DNA of 64,000 bases from Methanomassiliicoccales archaeon LGM-RCC1 (GTDB taxonomy: Archaea > Thermoplasmatota > Thermoplasmata > Methanomassiliicoccales > Methanomethylophilaceae), in NCBI GenBank assembly GCA_030168575.1, contig CP115555.1:62001-126000 (forward strand), in the 5' to 3' direction. Below the pieces are notes generated by a model. That model was not told the origin of the DNA. It did not search any database and saw only the letters and a list, made by a program, of their open reading frames with translations. A program made the position numbers and the translations under genes. This document shows positions 15,334 to 24,301 of this stretch, one piece after another. How positions within the stretch are numbered: position 1 is the stretch's first letter; every line of letters begins with the position of its first letter.

Positions 15334-17100
15334 TCATGCTGTGTCGGCCGCATCGAACTGGCTGATGAAGAGGTCCTTGTAGAATCCGCCCTTCTTCAAC
15401 AGCTCTTCATGCCTGCCGGTCTCGACGATCTCTCCGTCCCTGACGACAAGGATCAGATCGGCATCCACAATGGTGGATAACCTGTGGGCAATGACGAATG
15501 ACGTCCTGTTATCCATCATGCGGTCGGTGGCCTGTTTGATGAGCTTCTCGGTCAGCGGGTCCACAGAGCTGGTCGCCTCATCGAGGATTATCATCTTGGG
15601 ATCGTCGATCATCGCCCTTGCGATGGCTATCTGCTGCTTCTGGCCCACCGATATTGATTCCGCATCACCCATCTTCGTGTCGTAGCCTTGCGGCAACGAT
15701 GCGACCAGGTGATTGAGGCCGACGGCCTTGCATACCTCATCGAGCTTATTGTCGGTTATGCCTTCGGCATTGAACACGATGTTCTCCCTCAACGTCCCTT
15801 CGAACGTCCATGTCTCCTGAAGAACCATTCCGAACAGGCTCCTGACCTGTTCCCTGGTCATTTCCTTGACAGGTATGCCATCGATCAGTATCTCTCCCGA
15901 ATCTACCTCGTAGAACCTCATGAGGAGGTTTATGAGAGTGGTCTTACCAGCACCGGTCGGTCCTACTATGGCAACCTTCTGCCCGGATTCCACGGAAAGG
16001 GACAGATTGTTGATCACCTTCTTCTCATCGTAACCGAAGCTGACGTCCCTGAACTCCACCTTTCCTTTGATGCCCGATATGTCCACAACCTCCCTCTCCT
16101 GAGGCATCTCGTCATAGCCCAGGAATATGAACACCCTCTCCGCCGCTGCCGCTACGGACTGCATGCTGACGATGGCATTGGAAATCTGCGAGAAGGCGCT
16201 GGTGAACATCTTGACGTAGATCATGAACGCCACGATGACTCCGAAGGTTATCGTTCCGTTCATGTACAGCAGCGCCCCGGCGACACAGATCAGTACGTAG
16301 GCCACATTGCTGATCAGACCGCTGAGATATGCTGAGACGCTTCCCAGGAACTGGGACCTGAAAGCGGTGTGCCCAAGCTCGTCGTTGATCTTGTTGAACC
16401 TGTCCATGGCCTCCTTCTGGCCTGCGTAGATGGTGACTACAGCATGCCCAGTGTACTGCTCTTCGACAAGTCCGTTCATGGCACCGAGGTTCTTCTGCTG
16501 CGACCTGAAGTATTTCTGGGTGCGTTTGGCGATGGTCTTCACCAGGATGAAACCGACAACGGCTATCGCCACTGAGAGTATGGTAAGATGGATGTCCAGG
16601 AACACCATCAGGATGAATGCCATGCTCAGAGTCGTTATGGCGGTCACCAAAGACCCTATGCATTGGTTCATAGACATACCGAGCGTGTCCACATCATTGG
16701 TGACACGGCTCATCACATCCCCTTTCGATGACTGGTCGAAGTACCTGAGGGGGATCCTGTTCATCTTCCTTGAGATGTCCCTGCGGAACATCTGTGCGCA
16801 TCTCTGAGACACTGTGGCCATCAGATAGTTCTCGAAGAAATTCAGCAACCCGCTGACCACGTAAATCGTGATCAGCAGGTAACCGATGGATATGACGGAA
16901 TCATAATCCATCACGGTCTCGAGTCCTTCCTTGATGAGGTTGGTCATGTCGCTGATGTAATAGGGACCGAGCAAGGCAAGTCCGGAAGATATCGCGGACA
17001 GCGCAGCGGTCACCACGAACAGATACTTGTAGCGCTTGATGTATCTGAAGATGTCCTTCCAGGCCTCGGTGAAATTCTCAGGCTTCTTGGAATCCATCAT
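15334..17100 (-). CDS. ABC exporter half-transporter (membrane + ATPase), second subunit
   Basis: A 588-residue type IV ABC exporter: six-helix membrane domain (about residues 25-320) and ATPase domain with Walker A GPTGAGKTT, signature ISVGQKQQIAIARAM, Walker B MIILDEATSSVD. The signature starts with SVGQ rather than SGGQ. The ATG at 17100 overlaps the stop of the partner gene (ATGA). The pair resembles MdlAB/YheIH-type heterodimers for drugs or lipids. Substrate unknown. Confidence 0.9.
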   Translation of the reverse strand: MMDSKKPENFTEAWKDIFRYIKRYKYLFVVTAALSAISSGLALLGPYYISDMTNLIKEGLETVMDYDSVISIGYLLITIYVVSGLLNFFENYLMATVSQRCAQMFRRDISRKMNRIPLRYFDQSSKGDVMSRVTNDVDTLGMSMNQCIGSLVTAITTLSMAFILMVFLDIHLTILSVAIAVVGFILVKTIAKRTQKYFRSQQKNLGAMNGLVEEQYTGHAVVTIYAGQKEAMDRFNKINDELGHTAFRSQFLGSVSAYLSGLISNVAYVLICVAGALLYMNGTITFGVIVAFMIYVKMFTSAFSQISNAIVSMQSVAAAAERVFIFLGYDEMPQEREVVDISGIKGKVEFRDVSFGYDEKKVINNLSLSVESGQKVAIVGPTGAGKTTLINLLMRFYEVDSGEILIDGIPVKEMTREQVRSLFGMVLQETWTFEGTLRENIVFNAEGITDNKLDEVCKAVGLNHLVASLPQGYDTKMGDAESISVGQKQQIAIARAMIDDPKMIILDEATSSVDPLTEKLIKQATDRMMDNRTSFVIAHRLSTIVDADLILVVRDGEIVETGRHEELLKKGGFYKDLFISQFDAADTA

Positions 17101-18833
17101 TCCATCACCTCGTAGTCCTGGATCCTGGCCATCTCCCTGTAGATATCGCAATCCTTCAGGAGCTGTTCGTGCTTGCCGTTACCGACCATCTTTCCGTCGG
17201 AAAGGACTATTATCCTGTCGGCATCGGCTATCGTCCCTATCCTTTGCGATACGATGAGTATGGTGGAACCCGAAGTCTCCTTCTTCAGGTTCCTGCGAAC
17301 CTGAGCGTCCGTCTTGAAATCCAATGCGGAGAAGGTATCGTCGAAGATGTAGATCTCCGGACGCTTGCAGACCGCTCTGGCGATGGAGATCCTCTGCCTC
17401 TGTCCACCCGAGAGGTTGCTTCCCATCTGCTCGACGACGGTATCCAATCCTTCCTTCGATTGCAGGAATGTGTCTATGCATGCCACGCGGGCTGCGGCCA
17501 TCATCTCATCATCGGAACAATCAGATCTGCCGTATCCGATGTTGAATCTCGCCGTTCCCGAGAAGAGCATTGGTTTCTGGGTTGCGTAACCGATCTTCGA
17601 ACGGAGAACGTCCAGATCATAGTCCTTGACATCGATGCCATCGATCACCACCTTGCCTGAGGTGGCGTCGAACATGCGGGGGACCAGATTGACCAGCGAT
17701 GTCTTTCCTGAACCGGTCTGTCCTATGACTGCGACGGTCTCTCCCCTGCGCACATCGAACGATATGCCGGAAAGAGCCTCTGCCTTGCTGCCAGGATAGG
17801 CGAACGCGACATCCTTGAACGAGATGCAAACATCGGTATCCTCTGATTCGGTGACGGTTCCGTTCAGGATTGTGGTGTCGGTATCGATGACTTCTCTGAC
17901 CCTCCTTCCGCAGATAATAGCTCTGGGCAATCCCATCGCGACATGGGCCAGAAGGATGAAGGCGGATACGACGTACATGATGTACGAGGAGAATACGATC
18001 ATATTCGAGAACACTATGAGCGCGTCATCGGCCGAAGCGGCTAATATGATCCCTGCGCCCAGCATGTATATGGCCACGGTCAGTATGTTTTGGACCACAC
18101 CGTTGAAAGGGCGGGTGAACGCCAGCAGACGAGATGCGTAGAGATTGTTCTCTGTGAGTTCATCGTTAGCGTCATCGGCCTTCTTGTTCTGATAATCCTC
18201 TGCGTTGAAGGCACGGATGACCCTCACTCCGGAGAGACCTTCCCTCACGGTCCTGTTCATCTCGTCGGTGTATCCCTGGACCTTCCTGTAGCGCGGTATG
18301 ACGTAGTAAAGCATGAAGATCTGGACGATGATGATGGCGGTGATTCCGACAGCTGTGACCTCGGTCCATTCCCAGCTTCCGGTAGCCACCTTGCTCAACG
18401 CTATGTATGTCATCACCGGGACCATGACGATAAGCTTGGATGTCCTGCCCATGGCCAGCTGAACCTGGGTGACATCATTGGTCGAACGGGTTATGAGACT
18501 GTAGATGTTGAATCTGCCCATCTCCTCCGGCGAGAAGGATTGTACCTTCTCGAACTGCTTCTTCCTGAGGATCTTCGCGAACTCCGATGCGACATATGCA
18601 GCGATGCCTCCGGCAGCGACGGAACAGAACACACTGGCGATGGAACATCCAATCATGGCAAGCCCCTCGTCCATGATCAGATTGGCAGGGCTGCTCTGAC
18701 TGAGAAGGACCGTGATTCTGGCCATGTATCCCGGGATCTCCAGGTCGAAGAATACCTGAGTGGAAATCACTACGGTCATGAGGGCCAGCAGTGCCCAGTG
18801 TGAAGGTTTCAGGAATCTCAGTACGCTCTTCAG
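17097..18833 (-). CDS. ABC exporter half-transporter (membrane + ATPase), first subunit
   Basis: Type IV ABC exporter half with Walker A GQTGSGKTS, signature NLSGGQRQRISIARAV and a Walker B of YIFDDTFSALD, where the catalytic Glu is replaced by Asp, marking the degenerate half of a heterodimer. The first ATG is at 18779, inside the first membrane helix. The frame stays open upstream and encodes LKSVLRFLKPSHWALLALM, the expected family N-terminus, back to a stop at 18846-18848, without any ATG, GTG or TTG. A CTG at 18831-18833 has GAGGGG seven bases upstream, so I extend the gene to it. The alternative is a one-base deletion after an out-of-frame ATG at 18836-18838. Confidence 0.85.
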   Translation of the reverse strand: MKSVLRFLKPSHWALLALMTVVISTQVFFDLEIPGYMARITVLLSQSSPANLIMDEGLAMIGCSIASVFCSVAAGGIAAYVASEFAKILRKKQFEKVQSFSPEEMGRFNIYSLITRSTNDVTQVQLAMGRTSKLIVMVPVMTYIALSKVATGSWEWTEVTAVGITAIIIVQIFMLYYVIPRYRKVQGYTDEMNRTVREGLSGVRVIRAFNAEDYQNKKADDANDELTENNLYASRLLAFTRPFNGVVQNILTVAIYMLGAGIILAASADDALIVFSNMIVFSSYIMYVVSAFILLAHVAMGLPRAIICGRRVREVIDTDTTILNGTVTESEDTDVCISFKDVAFAYPGSKAEALSGISFDVRRGETVAVIGQTGSGKTSLVNLVPRMFDATSGKVVIDGIDVKDYDLDVLRSKIGYATQKPMLFSGTARFNIGYGRSDCSDDEMMAAARVACIDTFLQSKEGLDTVVEQMGSNLSGGQRQRISIARAVCKRPEIYIFDDTFSALDFKTDAQVRRNLKKETSGSTILIVSQRIGTIADADRIIVLSDGKMVGNGKHEQLLKDCDIYREMARIQDYEVME

Positions 18834-18878
18834 TCCATCGCCCCTCTATAGTTGACTAAGCAACCATCTTCATTAGCG

Positions 18879-18888
18879 GATATATATC
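18879..18888 (-). promoter_or_regulatory. TATA box of the ABC exporter operon
   Basis: GATATATATCC on the minus strand, giving a predicted start near 18856, upstream of the proposed CTG start at 18833. Confidence 0.45.
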
Positions 18889-19000
18889 TTCTACCTTCCA
18901 CAATACTGGCGCTCCCGCCAACAACATATAAAAACAATGAAACATACCCACCCCTTACAAAATTAAATCCCAGCCGGCGAGGTATGTCGACGGGTCGATA

Positions 19001-20764
19001 GTGATTGAAATGAAGGCTTTGTACAACGACGGCAGCGTCAACGAGTGCGAAGATGACCTGAAGGTCATAAGGCACACGGCTGCCCACGTGATGGCCCAGG
19101 CGGTGCAGAGGCTGTACCCTGGGACCAAATTGGCGATTGGACCTGCGATCGAAGACGGATTCTACTACGATTTCGACAAGGAGGGCGGTTTCGTCCCCGA
19201 GGACCTCGAGAAGATCGAGGCCGAGATGAAGAAGATCGTAAAGGAGAACCTGAAACTCGAGACATACACAATGTCGAGGCAGGAAGCCATCGATTATCTG
19301 AAATCCAAAGGCGAGATCTACAAGGTCCAGCTCGTGGTCGAGCTACCCCAGGACGCTAGCATCAGCTTCTACAAGCAGGGCGAGTTCGTAGATCTCTGTG
19401 CAGGACCCCACGCTCTATACACGAAAGCGGTCAAAGAGTTCAAACTCACATCCATAGCCGGTGCCTACTGGAGAGGCGACGAGAACAACAAGATGCTCTC
19501 CCGTATCTACGGTACCGCATGGGATTCCAAGGAGGCGCTGGACAAGTACCTCACCATGCTCGAGGAGGCCAAGAAGAGAGACCACAGGAAGCTCGGAAAG
19601 GAGCTCGGTCTCTTCACCATCATGGAGGAGGGACAGGGATTCCCGTTCTACCTCCCCAAGGGAATGGTCCTCAGGAACACCCTCATCGAATACTGGAGGG
19701 AGCTCCACACCCGCGAGAACTACTACGAGATCTCCACCCCGCTCATCCTGGACCAGCAGCTTTGGCTGAGGTCCGGTCACTGGGATCACTACAAGGAGAA
19801 CATGTACACCACTGTCATCGATGACGCGATCCACTGCATCAAGCCTATGAACTGCCCAGGAGGCATCCTCGTCTACAAGAACGAGAACCACTCCTACAAG
19901 GAGCTGCCTCTGAGGCTCGGAGAGCTCGGAACCGTGCACAGGCACGAGAGGTCCGGAACCCTCCACGGTCTGTTCAGAGTAAGATGCTTCACCCAGGATG
20001 ATGCACACATCTTCATGACCCCCGAGCAGATCCCTGACGAGATCGCAGGAGTCGTCAGGCTCGTCGATGAGGTCTATTCCAAATTCGGATTCAACTACCA
20101 CATCGAACTCTCCACCAGGCCCGAGAACTCCATGGGAACCGACGAGGAGTGGGAGATGGCGACCAACGGTCTCAAGAAGGCACTGGACTCGCTTGGACGC
20201 GAGTACGCCATCCACGAGGGTGACGGAGCGTTCTACGGACCCAAGATCGACTTCCACGTCGAGGACTCTCTCGGAAGGACCTGGCAGTGCGGAACCATCC
20301 AGCTGGACTTCCAGCTGCCCCAGAGGTTCGACATCAACTACATCGGAGCCGACGGAGAGAAGCACAGGCCCATCATGATCCACCGTGTCATCTACGGATC
20401 CATCGACAGGTTCATGGGAATCCTCATCGAGCACTACGGAGGAAAGTTCCCCACCTGGCTCGCACCCGTTCAGGTCAGGGTCCTCTCGGTCTCCGAGAAG
20501 TCCTTCGACTATGCCGAGCAGGTGGCTGCCAAGCTGAAGGCTGCCGGAATCAGGGTCAAGCTGGACAACAGAGGCGAGAAGATCGGATACAAGATCCGTG
20601 AGGCTCAGCTCCAGAAGGTCCCCTACATGCTGGTCCTCGGAGAGAACGAGGTCCAGGACGGAACCATAGTCACCGTCAGGAAGAGGGACGGAGGAGACCA
20701 GGGTACCGTCAAGCTCGATGACTTCATCGCCGACCTCCAGAAAGAGATCGCCGACAGGGTCTGA
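19001..20764 (+). CDS. thrS: Threonyl-tRNA synthetase, bacterial type without TGS domain
   Basis: A 587-residue ThrRS (584 if the ATG at 19010 is used instead of GTG at 19001). It has the bacterial editing domain with HTAAH (HXXXH) and CAGPH, YWRGDENNKMLSRIYGTAW in pieces, motif 2 RHERSGTLHGLFRVR, motif 3 and an anticodon-binding domain. The bacterial enzyme usually has a TGS domain of about 60 residues before the editing domain; here only about 20 residues precede it. Most euryarchaea instead have an archaeal ThrRS with a DTD-like editing domain, so this gene probably came from bacteria. Confidence 0.93.
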   Translation: MIEMKALYNDGSVNECEDDLKVIRHTAAHVMAQAVQRLYPGTKLAIGPAIEDGFYYDFDKEGGFVPEDLEKIEAEMKKIVKENLKLETYTMSRQEAIDYLKSKGEIYKVQLVVELPQDASISFYKQGEFVDLCAGPHALYTKAVKEFKLTSIAGAYWRGDENNKMLSRIYGTAWDSKEALDKYLTMLEEAKKRDHRKLGKELGLFTIMEEGQGFPFYLPKGMVLRNTLIEYWRELHTRENYYEISTPLILDQQLWLRSGHWDHYKENMYTTVIDDAIHCIKPMNCPGGILVYKNENHSYKELPLRLGELGTVHRHERSGTLHGLFRVRCFTQDDAHIFMTPEQIPDEIAGVVRLVDEVYSKFGFNYHIELSTRPENSMGTDEEWEMATNGLKKALDSLGREYAIHEGDGAFYGPKIDFHVEDSLGRTWQCGTIQLDFQLPQRFDINYIGADGEKHRPIMIHRVIYGSIDRFMGILIEHYGGKFPTWLAPVQVRVLSVSEKSFDYAEQVAAKLKAAGIRVKLDNRGEKIGYKIREAQLQKVPYMLVLGENEVQDGTIVTVRKRDGGDQGTVKLDDFIADLQKEIADRV

Positions 20765-20775
20765 TCAAACTAATT

Positions 20776-20804
20776 CCGCACCTTCGGGTGCGGTCTTTTT
20801 CTTC
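20776..20804 (+). terminator. thrS terminator
   Basis: CCGCACC (20776-20782), loop TTCG, GGTGCGG (20787-20793), followed by TCTTTTTCTTC. A textbook hairpin plus T-run. Confidence 0.85.
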
Positions 20805-20890
20805 TAGAAGTCATCACAATGGATAATGCTGCCAATACATACGATACGCCGTTATGTCATTCAGACCGAATGCGTAGTTTTATCGAAGTT

Positions 20891-20953
20891 TTTCGTATAA
20901 TATATTCCGATTTTCGAATAATTACTATCGTATTTCGAATAATTGTCCTTTAT
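20891..20953 (+). promoter_or_regulatory. Three tandem repeats at exact 21-bp spacing
   Basis: TTTCGTATAATA (20891), TTTCGAATAATT (20912) and TTTCGAATAATT (20933) start exactly 21 bases apart, two DNA turns, so all three face the same side of the helix. A weak fourth copy may start at 20870. They end just before a TATA-like TTATAAAC (about 20956-20963) that serves the antiporter gene. This is the pattern of a cooperative regulator array, possibly responding to salt, pH or osmotic state. No known consensus is recognised. Confidence 0.65.
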
Positions 20954-21000
20954 CATTATAAACAAAAAAGGAATCCGCGAATCGTTATAGGTGAATGTCT

Positions 21001-22740
21001 ATGAGTTTGACAAATACAAAGCACAAGCCATTGCTTCTGCTGGTGATAAGCCTGCTCGTTGCAGCGATCGCTGTGGTAGCGTTCGTTACAACACCGGCCA
21101 TTGAGGGAGGGAACAGGTTCTACGGAACGTTCTGGGCTCTTGTGCCTCCAATTGTCGCCATCGTCTTGGCATTGGCTACGAAAGATGTGTATACATCGCT
21201 GTTCGTCGGAATAGTGCTGGCAGCAATATTCGTCGGCGACGGAAACTTCGAAGCAACGCTTATCTCCATCATGGATGGAAGCACCTCACACACTGTCATC
21301 GATGCAGTGACTGGAGAGGAGATCGAGATCATCGACGACACCTGGGGATTCCTGGGATCGCTCGATACTGGAATCCTGTTCTTCCTGGTGGCCCTCGGTA
21401 TCATCGGATGCCTCCTGCTGATCAGTGGAGGAAGCCGCGCATACGGAGAGTGGGCCCTGTCCCACATCAAGAGCCGCAAGGGAGCACAGCTCATGACCGC
21501 TTTCCTCGGAATCCTGATCTTCGTGGACGATTACTTCAACTGTCTGACAGTCGGTCAAGTCATGAGATCGGTATCTGATAAATTCCAGATCTCCCGTGCA
21601 AAGCTCGCATACCTCATCGACTCGATGGCTGCCCCCATCTGTATCATCGCGCCCATCAGTTCTTGGGCGGCTGCGGTTTCTTCCTATCTTCCGGACGGAA
21701 CCGATGGATTCGGACTCTTCATCGAATCAATCCAGTACAACTTCTACGCACTGTTCACCATCGTGATGGTCATCACGATTGCCCTCATCGACCTGGACTT
21801 CGGTCCGATGAAGGTCCATGAGACCAACGCTAGAGAGAAGGGTGACCTCTTCACAACCGAGGAGAGACCCTACGAGAATGAGAAAGTGGAAGAGGGCAAC
21901 CCCAAGGGAAGGGTCGCAGACCTCATCATTCCCATCTTCCTGTTCCTGGTCCCTGCGAGCATCATCATGCTCATCTGGTCCGGCGGATTCTTCGACCCCA
22001 GCTCGGACTACTACATGGACATCTTCGGAGCCTTCGGAGACGCGTCTGCATCCTCCGCTCTCGCATACGGTTCACTCATCGCGCTGATCCTCACAGTCAT
22101 TTACGTGCTCTGCAGGAGGACGGTCTCGTTCGATCAGACCATGGAGTGCATCCCCCGCGGATTCCGTAACATGGTCCCTGCGATCTCCATCCTAATCTTC
22201 GCATGGTGTATCTGCAGCCTTACCAGATACGGACTCGGAGCGCCCGAATTCGTCGACTCCCTTGTCGGAGAGGGTGCTGAGGCCCTGATGAACTTCCTGC
22301 CCGCAGTCTTCATGCTGCTGGCCTGTTTCATCGCGTTCTCCACCGGAACCTCATGGGGAACCTTCGGTATCCTGCTTCCCATCGTGTACGCGGTGTTCAT
22401 CCACGACCCCGCCCTCATGATTGTTGGAATCAGTGCCTGCTTGTCCGGAGCCGTCTTCGGAGACCACTGCTCGCCCATTTCCGACACCACCATCATGTCG
22501 TCGGCCGGAGCCCAGTGTAGTCACCTGAACCACGTCGGTACCCAGGTCTACTACGCACTGCTGGTCGCAGGAGTATCCTTCGTGTTCTTCCTCATCGCTG
22601 GATTCTGGCAGAGCCCCATCGTCACCGTCATCGGAATCGTGACCATGGTCGTCATACTGCTCTTCATCAAGAAATACCAGAACAGAGGAGTCAAGCTCGT
22701 CGATACCCCTGAAGGGGTTGAGCCTCCAGTAATGGAGTGA
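21001..22740 (+). CDS. NhaC-family Na+/H+ antiporter
   Basis: A 579-residue protein with about eleven to twelve membrane helices. FVDDYFNCLTVGQVMR and the SPISDTTIMSSAGAQC segment are hallmarks of the NhaC family, where the DD and SDTT residues take part in ion exchange. It swaps sodium for protons, or related solutes, across the membrane. Start at 21001 is favoured over the ATG at 20995 because AGGTGA (20989-20994) then has a six-base spacing. It stands alone behind its own repeat-bearing promoter. Confidence 0.9.
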   Translation: MSLTNTKHKPLLLLVISLLVAAIAVVAFVTTPAIEGGNRFYGTFWALVPPIVAIVLALATKDVYTSLFVGIVLAAIFVGDGNFEATLISIMDGSTSHTVIDAVTGEEIEIIDDTWGFLGSLDTGILFFLVALGIIGCLLLISGGSRAYGEWALSHIKSRKGAQLMTAFLGILIFVDDYFNCLTVGQVMRSVSDKFQISRAKLAYLIDSMAAPICIIAPISSWAAAVSSYLPDGTDGFGLFIESIQYNFYALFTIVMVITIALIDLDFGPMKVHETNAREKGDLFTTEERPYENEKVEEGNPKGRVADLIIPIFLFLVPASIIMLIWSGGFFDPSSDYYMDIFGAFGDASASSALAYGSLIALILTVIYVLCRRTVSFDQTMECIPRGFRNMVPAISILIFAWCICSLTRYGLGAPEFVDSLVGEGAEALMNFLPAVFMLLACFIAFSTGTSWGTFGILLPIVYAVFIHDPALMIVGISACLSGAVFGDHCSPISDTTIMSSAGAQCSHLNHVGTQVYYALLVAGVSFVFFLIAGFWQSPIVTVIGIVTMVVILLFIKKYQNRGVKLVDTPEGVEPPVME

Positions 22741-22753
22741 TGACAAACATTTT

Positions 22754-22770
22754 CCGGGGCCTAGCCCCGG
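22754..22770 (+). terminator. Antiporter gene terminator
   Basis: CCGGGGC (22754-22760), CTA, GCCCCGG (22764-22770), 14 bases after the stop. Confidence 0.6.
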
Positions 22771-22815
22771 CCAATTCTACCAATCGTTATCTATTACATA
22801 CCTAATGGACGAAGC

Positions 22816-24177
22816 ATGACCGCGGAGGACAGGGTATCGATTCTTCTGGGAAATCCCAGGAAAGCCGTCGTAGCGATGGCCATACCCATCGTCATATCCC
22901 TGCTGGTCTCCCAGGCCAACGTTCTCGCGGACCGTGCGTGGTGCGCCGGACTGGGCGACGATGCGATGTCCGCCATCGCAGTGGTCATGCCCGTGTACAT
23001 GACTCTCGTCGGCCTGGGAAGCGGCCTCGGTGTCGGTGCATCGGCAGTCATCTCGAGAATGATCGGTGCCGAAAGGAAGAGAGATGCATCGAGCTCCGCA
23101 GTTCAGGCGATCCTTTTCGCAGTCATATTCGGCATAGTGATGACGCCCATCATGGTCTTCGGACAGACGGGACTGCTCACCATACTGGGCAAGGAGAACA
23201 TACTGGAGCTCACATGCGTCTACATGCTGCCCTACTCCGTATTCACGATGTTCATCATCTTCAACGGAGTGGTGGGCGGGATCCTGAACGGACAGGGCGC
23301 GACCCAATATTCCACCCTCCTCATGGCCATCCAGGCAGTCCTGAACATTATCCTCGATCCGATTTTCATTTACACCATGGGCATGGGGTTGCAGGGTGCG
23401 GCGATTGCGACTGTCATATCCACGATAGCCTCATTGGCAGTAGGGATACTTCTGCTGATCAGCAAGAGGACCTATCTTCCCATTTCGAAGAGGGATCTGC
23501 TATATGACAGACTATGCATGGGCATGCTCCTCAAAGCAGGCGTTCCGCAGATGCTGGAGTACACGGTGATGTACTTCATGGATGCCATCCTGAACCTCAT
23601 CGTCCTGATGTCCGCTGCAGGTTCGCACGCTTTGACGCTGTATTCGGTCCCTGACAACCTTATGAACCTGATCGTGATCCCTGCGATAGCCATCGGTTCC
23701 GCATTGGTCCCCGTGGCATCGTCCGCTCTGGGCCAGAAAGATGTTGGCCGTATGAGGGAATCCTTCAGGTTCGCTTTCACCAGGGGGATCCTTATTGTGG
23801 TCATCCTCGCAATAATCCTGGAGATCTTCCCAGACCAGAGCCTCTACATCTTCTCGTATTCGGGAGAGATGCTGGACAACCGTCCCGAGATGGTGGAGAT
23901 GCTGAAGGTCATGTGCCTGTACATCGGGTTCTTCGCATTCACGCCGCTGTGCTCCGGATACATGCAGGCCATGGGCCATCCCAACAGGTCCCTGATCATG
24001 GCCCTGTGGAGGAACGCTGTCCTCATAACATTCTACCTGATCGCCATCCAGCAGACGGAACTGACGGCGATCGCATGGGCCCTCGTCTTCGGCCACATGA
24101 TCGGTGCGTTCTCCATCCTGGCTGTAACTCTTTATACGGACAGACAGGTCGCAAGACATCTGAACGGACAACGGTGA
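22816..24177 (+). CDS. MATE family multidrug efflux protein
   Basis: A 453-residue, twelve-helix transporter of the MATE/polysaccharide-exporter fold: two related halves of six helices, with the DinF-like N-terminus RKAVVAMAIPIVISLLVSQ and VDRAWxAGLG-like segment ADRAWCAGLGDDAM. It would export cationic drugs using a sodium or proton gradient. An AT-rich TATA-like stretch at about 22786-22796 precedes the ATG, suggesting a leaderless message. Nothing recognisable lies in the 124 bases between this gene and the convergent DRG gene. Confidence 0.9.
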   Translation: MTAEDRVSILLGNPRKAVVAMAIPIVISLLVSQANVLADRAWCAGLGDDAMSAIAVVMPVYMTLVGLGSGLGVGASAVISRMIGAERKRDASSSAVQAILFAVIFGIVMTPIMVFGQTGLLTILGKENILELTCVYMLPYSVFTMFIIFNGVVGGILNGQGATQYSTLLMAIQAVLNIILDPIFIYTMGMGLQGAAIATVISTIASLAVGILLLISKRTYLPISKRDLLYDRLCMGMLLKAGVPQMLEYTVMYFMDAILNLIVLMSAAGSHALTLYSVPDNLMNLIVIPAIAIGSALVPVASSALGQKDVGRMRESFRFAFTRGILIVVILAIILEIFPDQSLYIFSYSGEMLDNRPEMVEMLKVMCLYIGFFAFTPLCSGYMQAMGHPNRSLIMALWRNAVLITFYLIAIQQTELTAIAWALVFGHMIGAFSILAVTLYTDRQVARHLNGQR

Positions 24178-24301
24178 ACGGTGGCTGCTATGGACTTTAT
24201 CTTCGATCCGATTTCAACATCGATAAGGCCAGCGCACCCTTTGAAAGCTTCCTCCCAGCCCCCGCACATACCAGCATCGACGGACGGAATCGGGACCAGG
24301 A

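Noticed and set aside
19415-20434. A 339-residue frame antisense to thrS
   Set aside because: It is a shadow of the thrS codon pattern, with Val/Asp/Leu/Glu bias typical of the reverse strand of a GC-rich gene.
24178-24301. Small gene between the MATE pump and the DRG GTPase
   Set aside because: The short frames have no ribosome binding site and unlikely composition; nothing can be supported.
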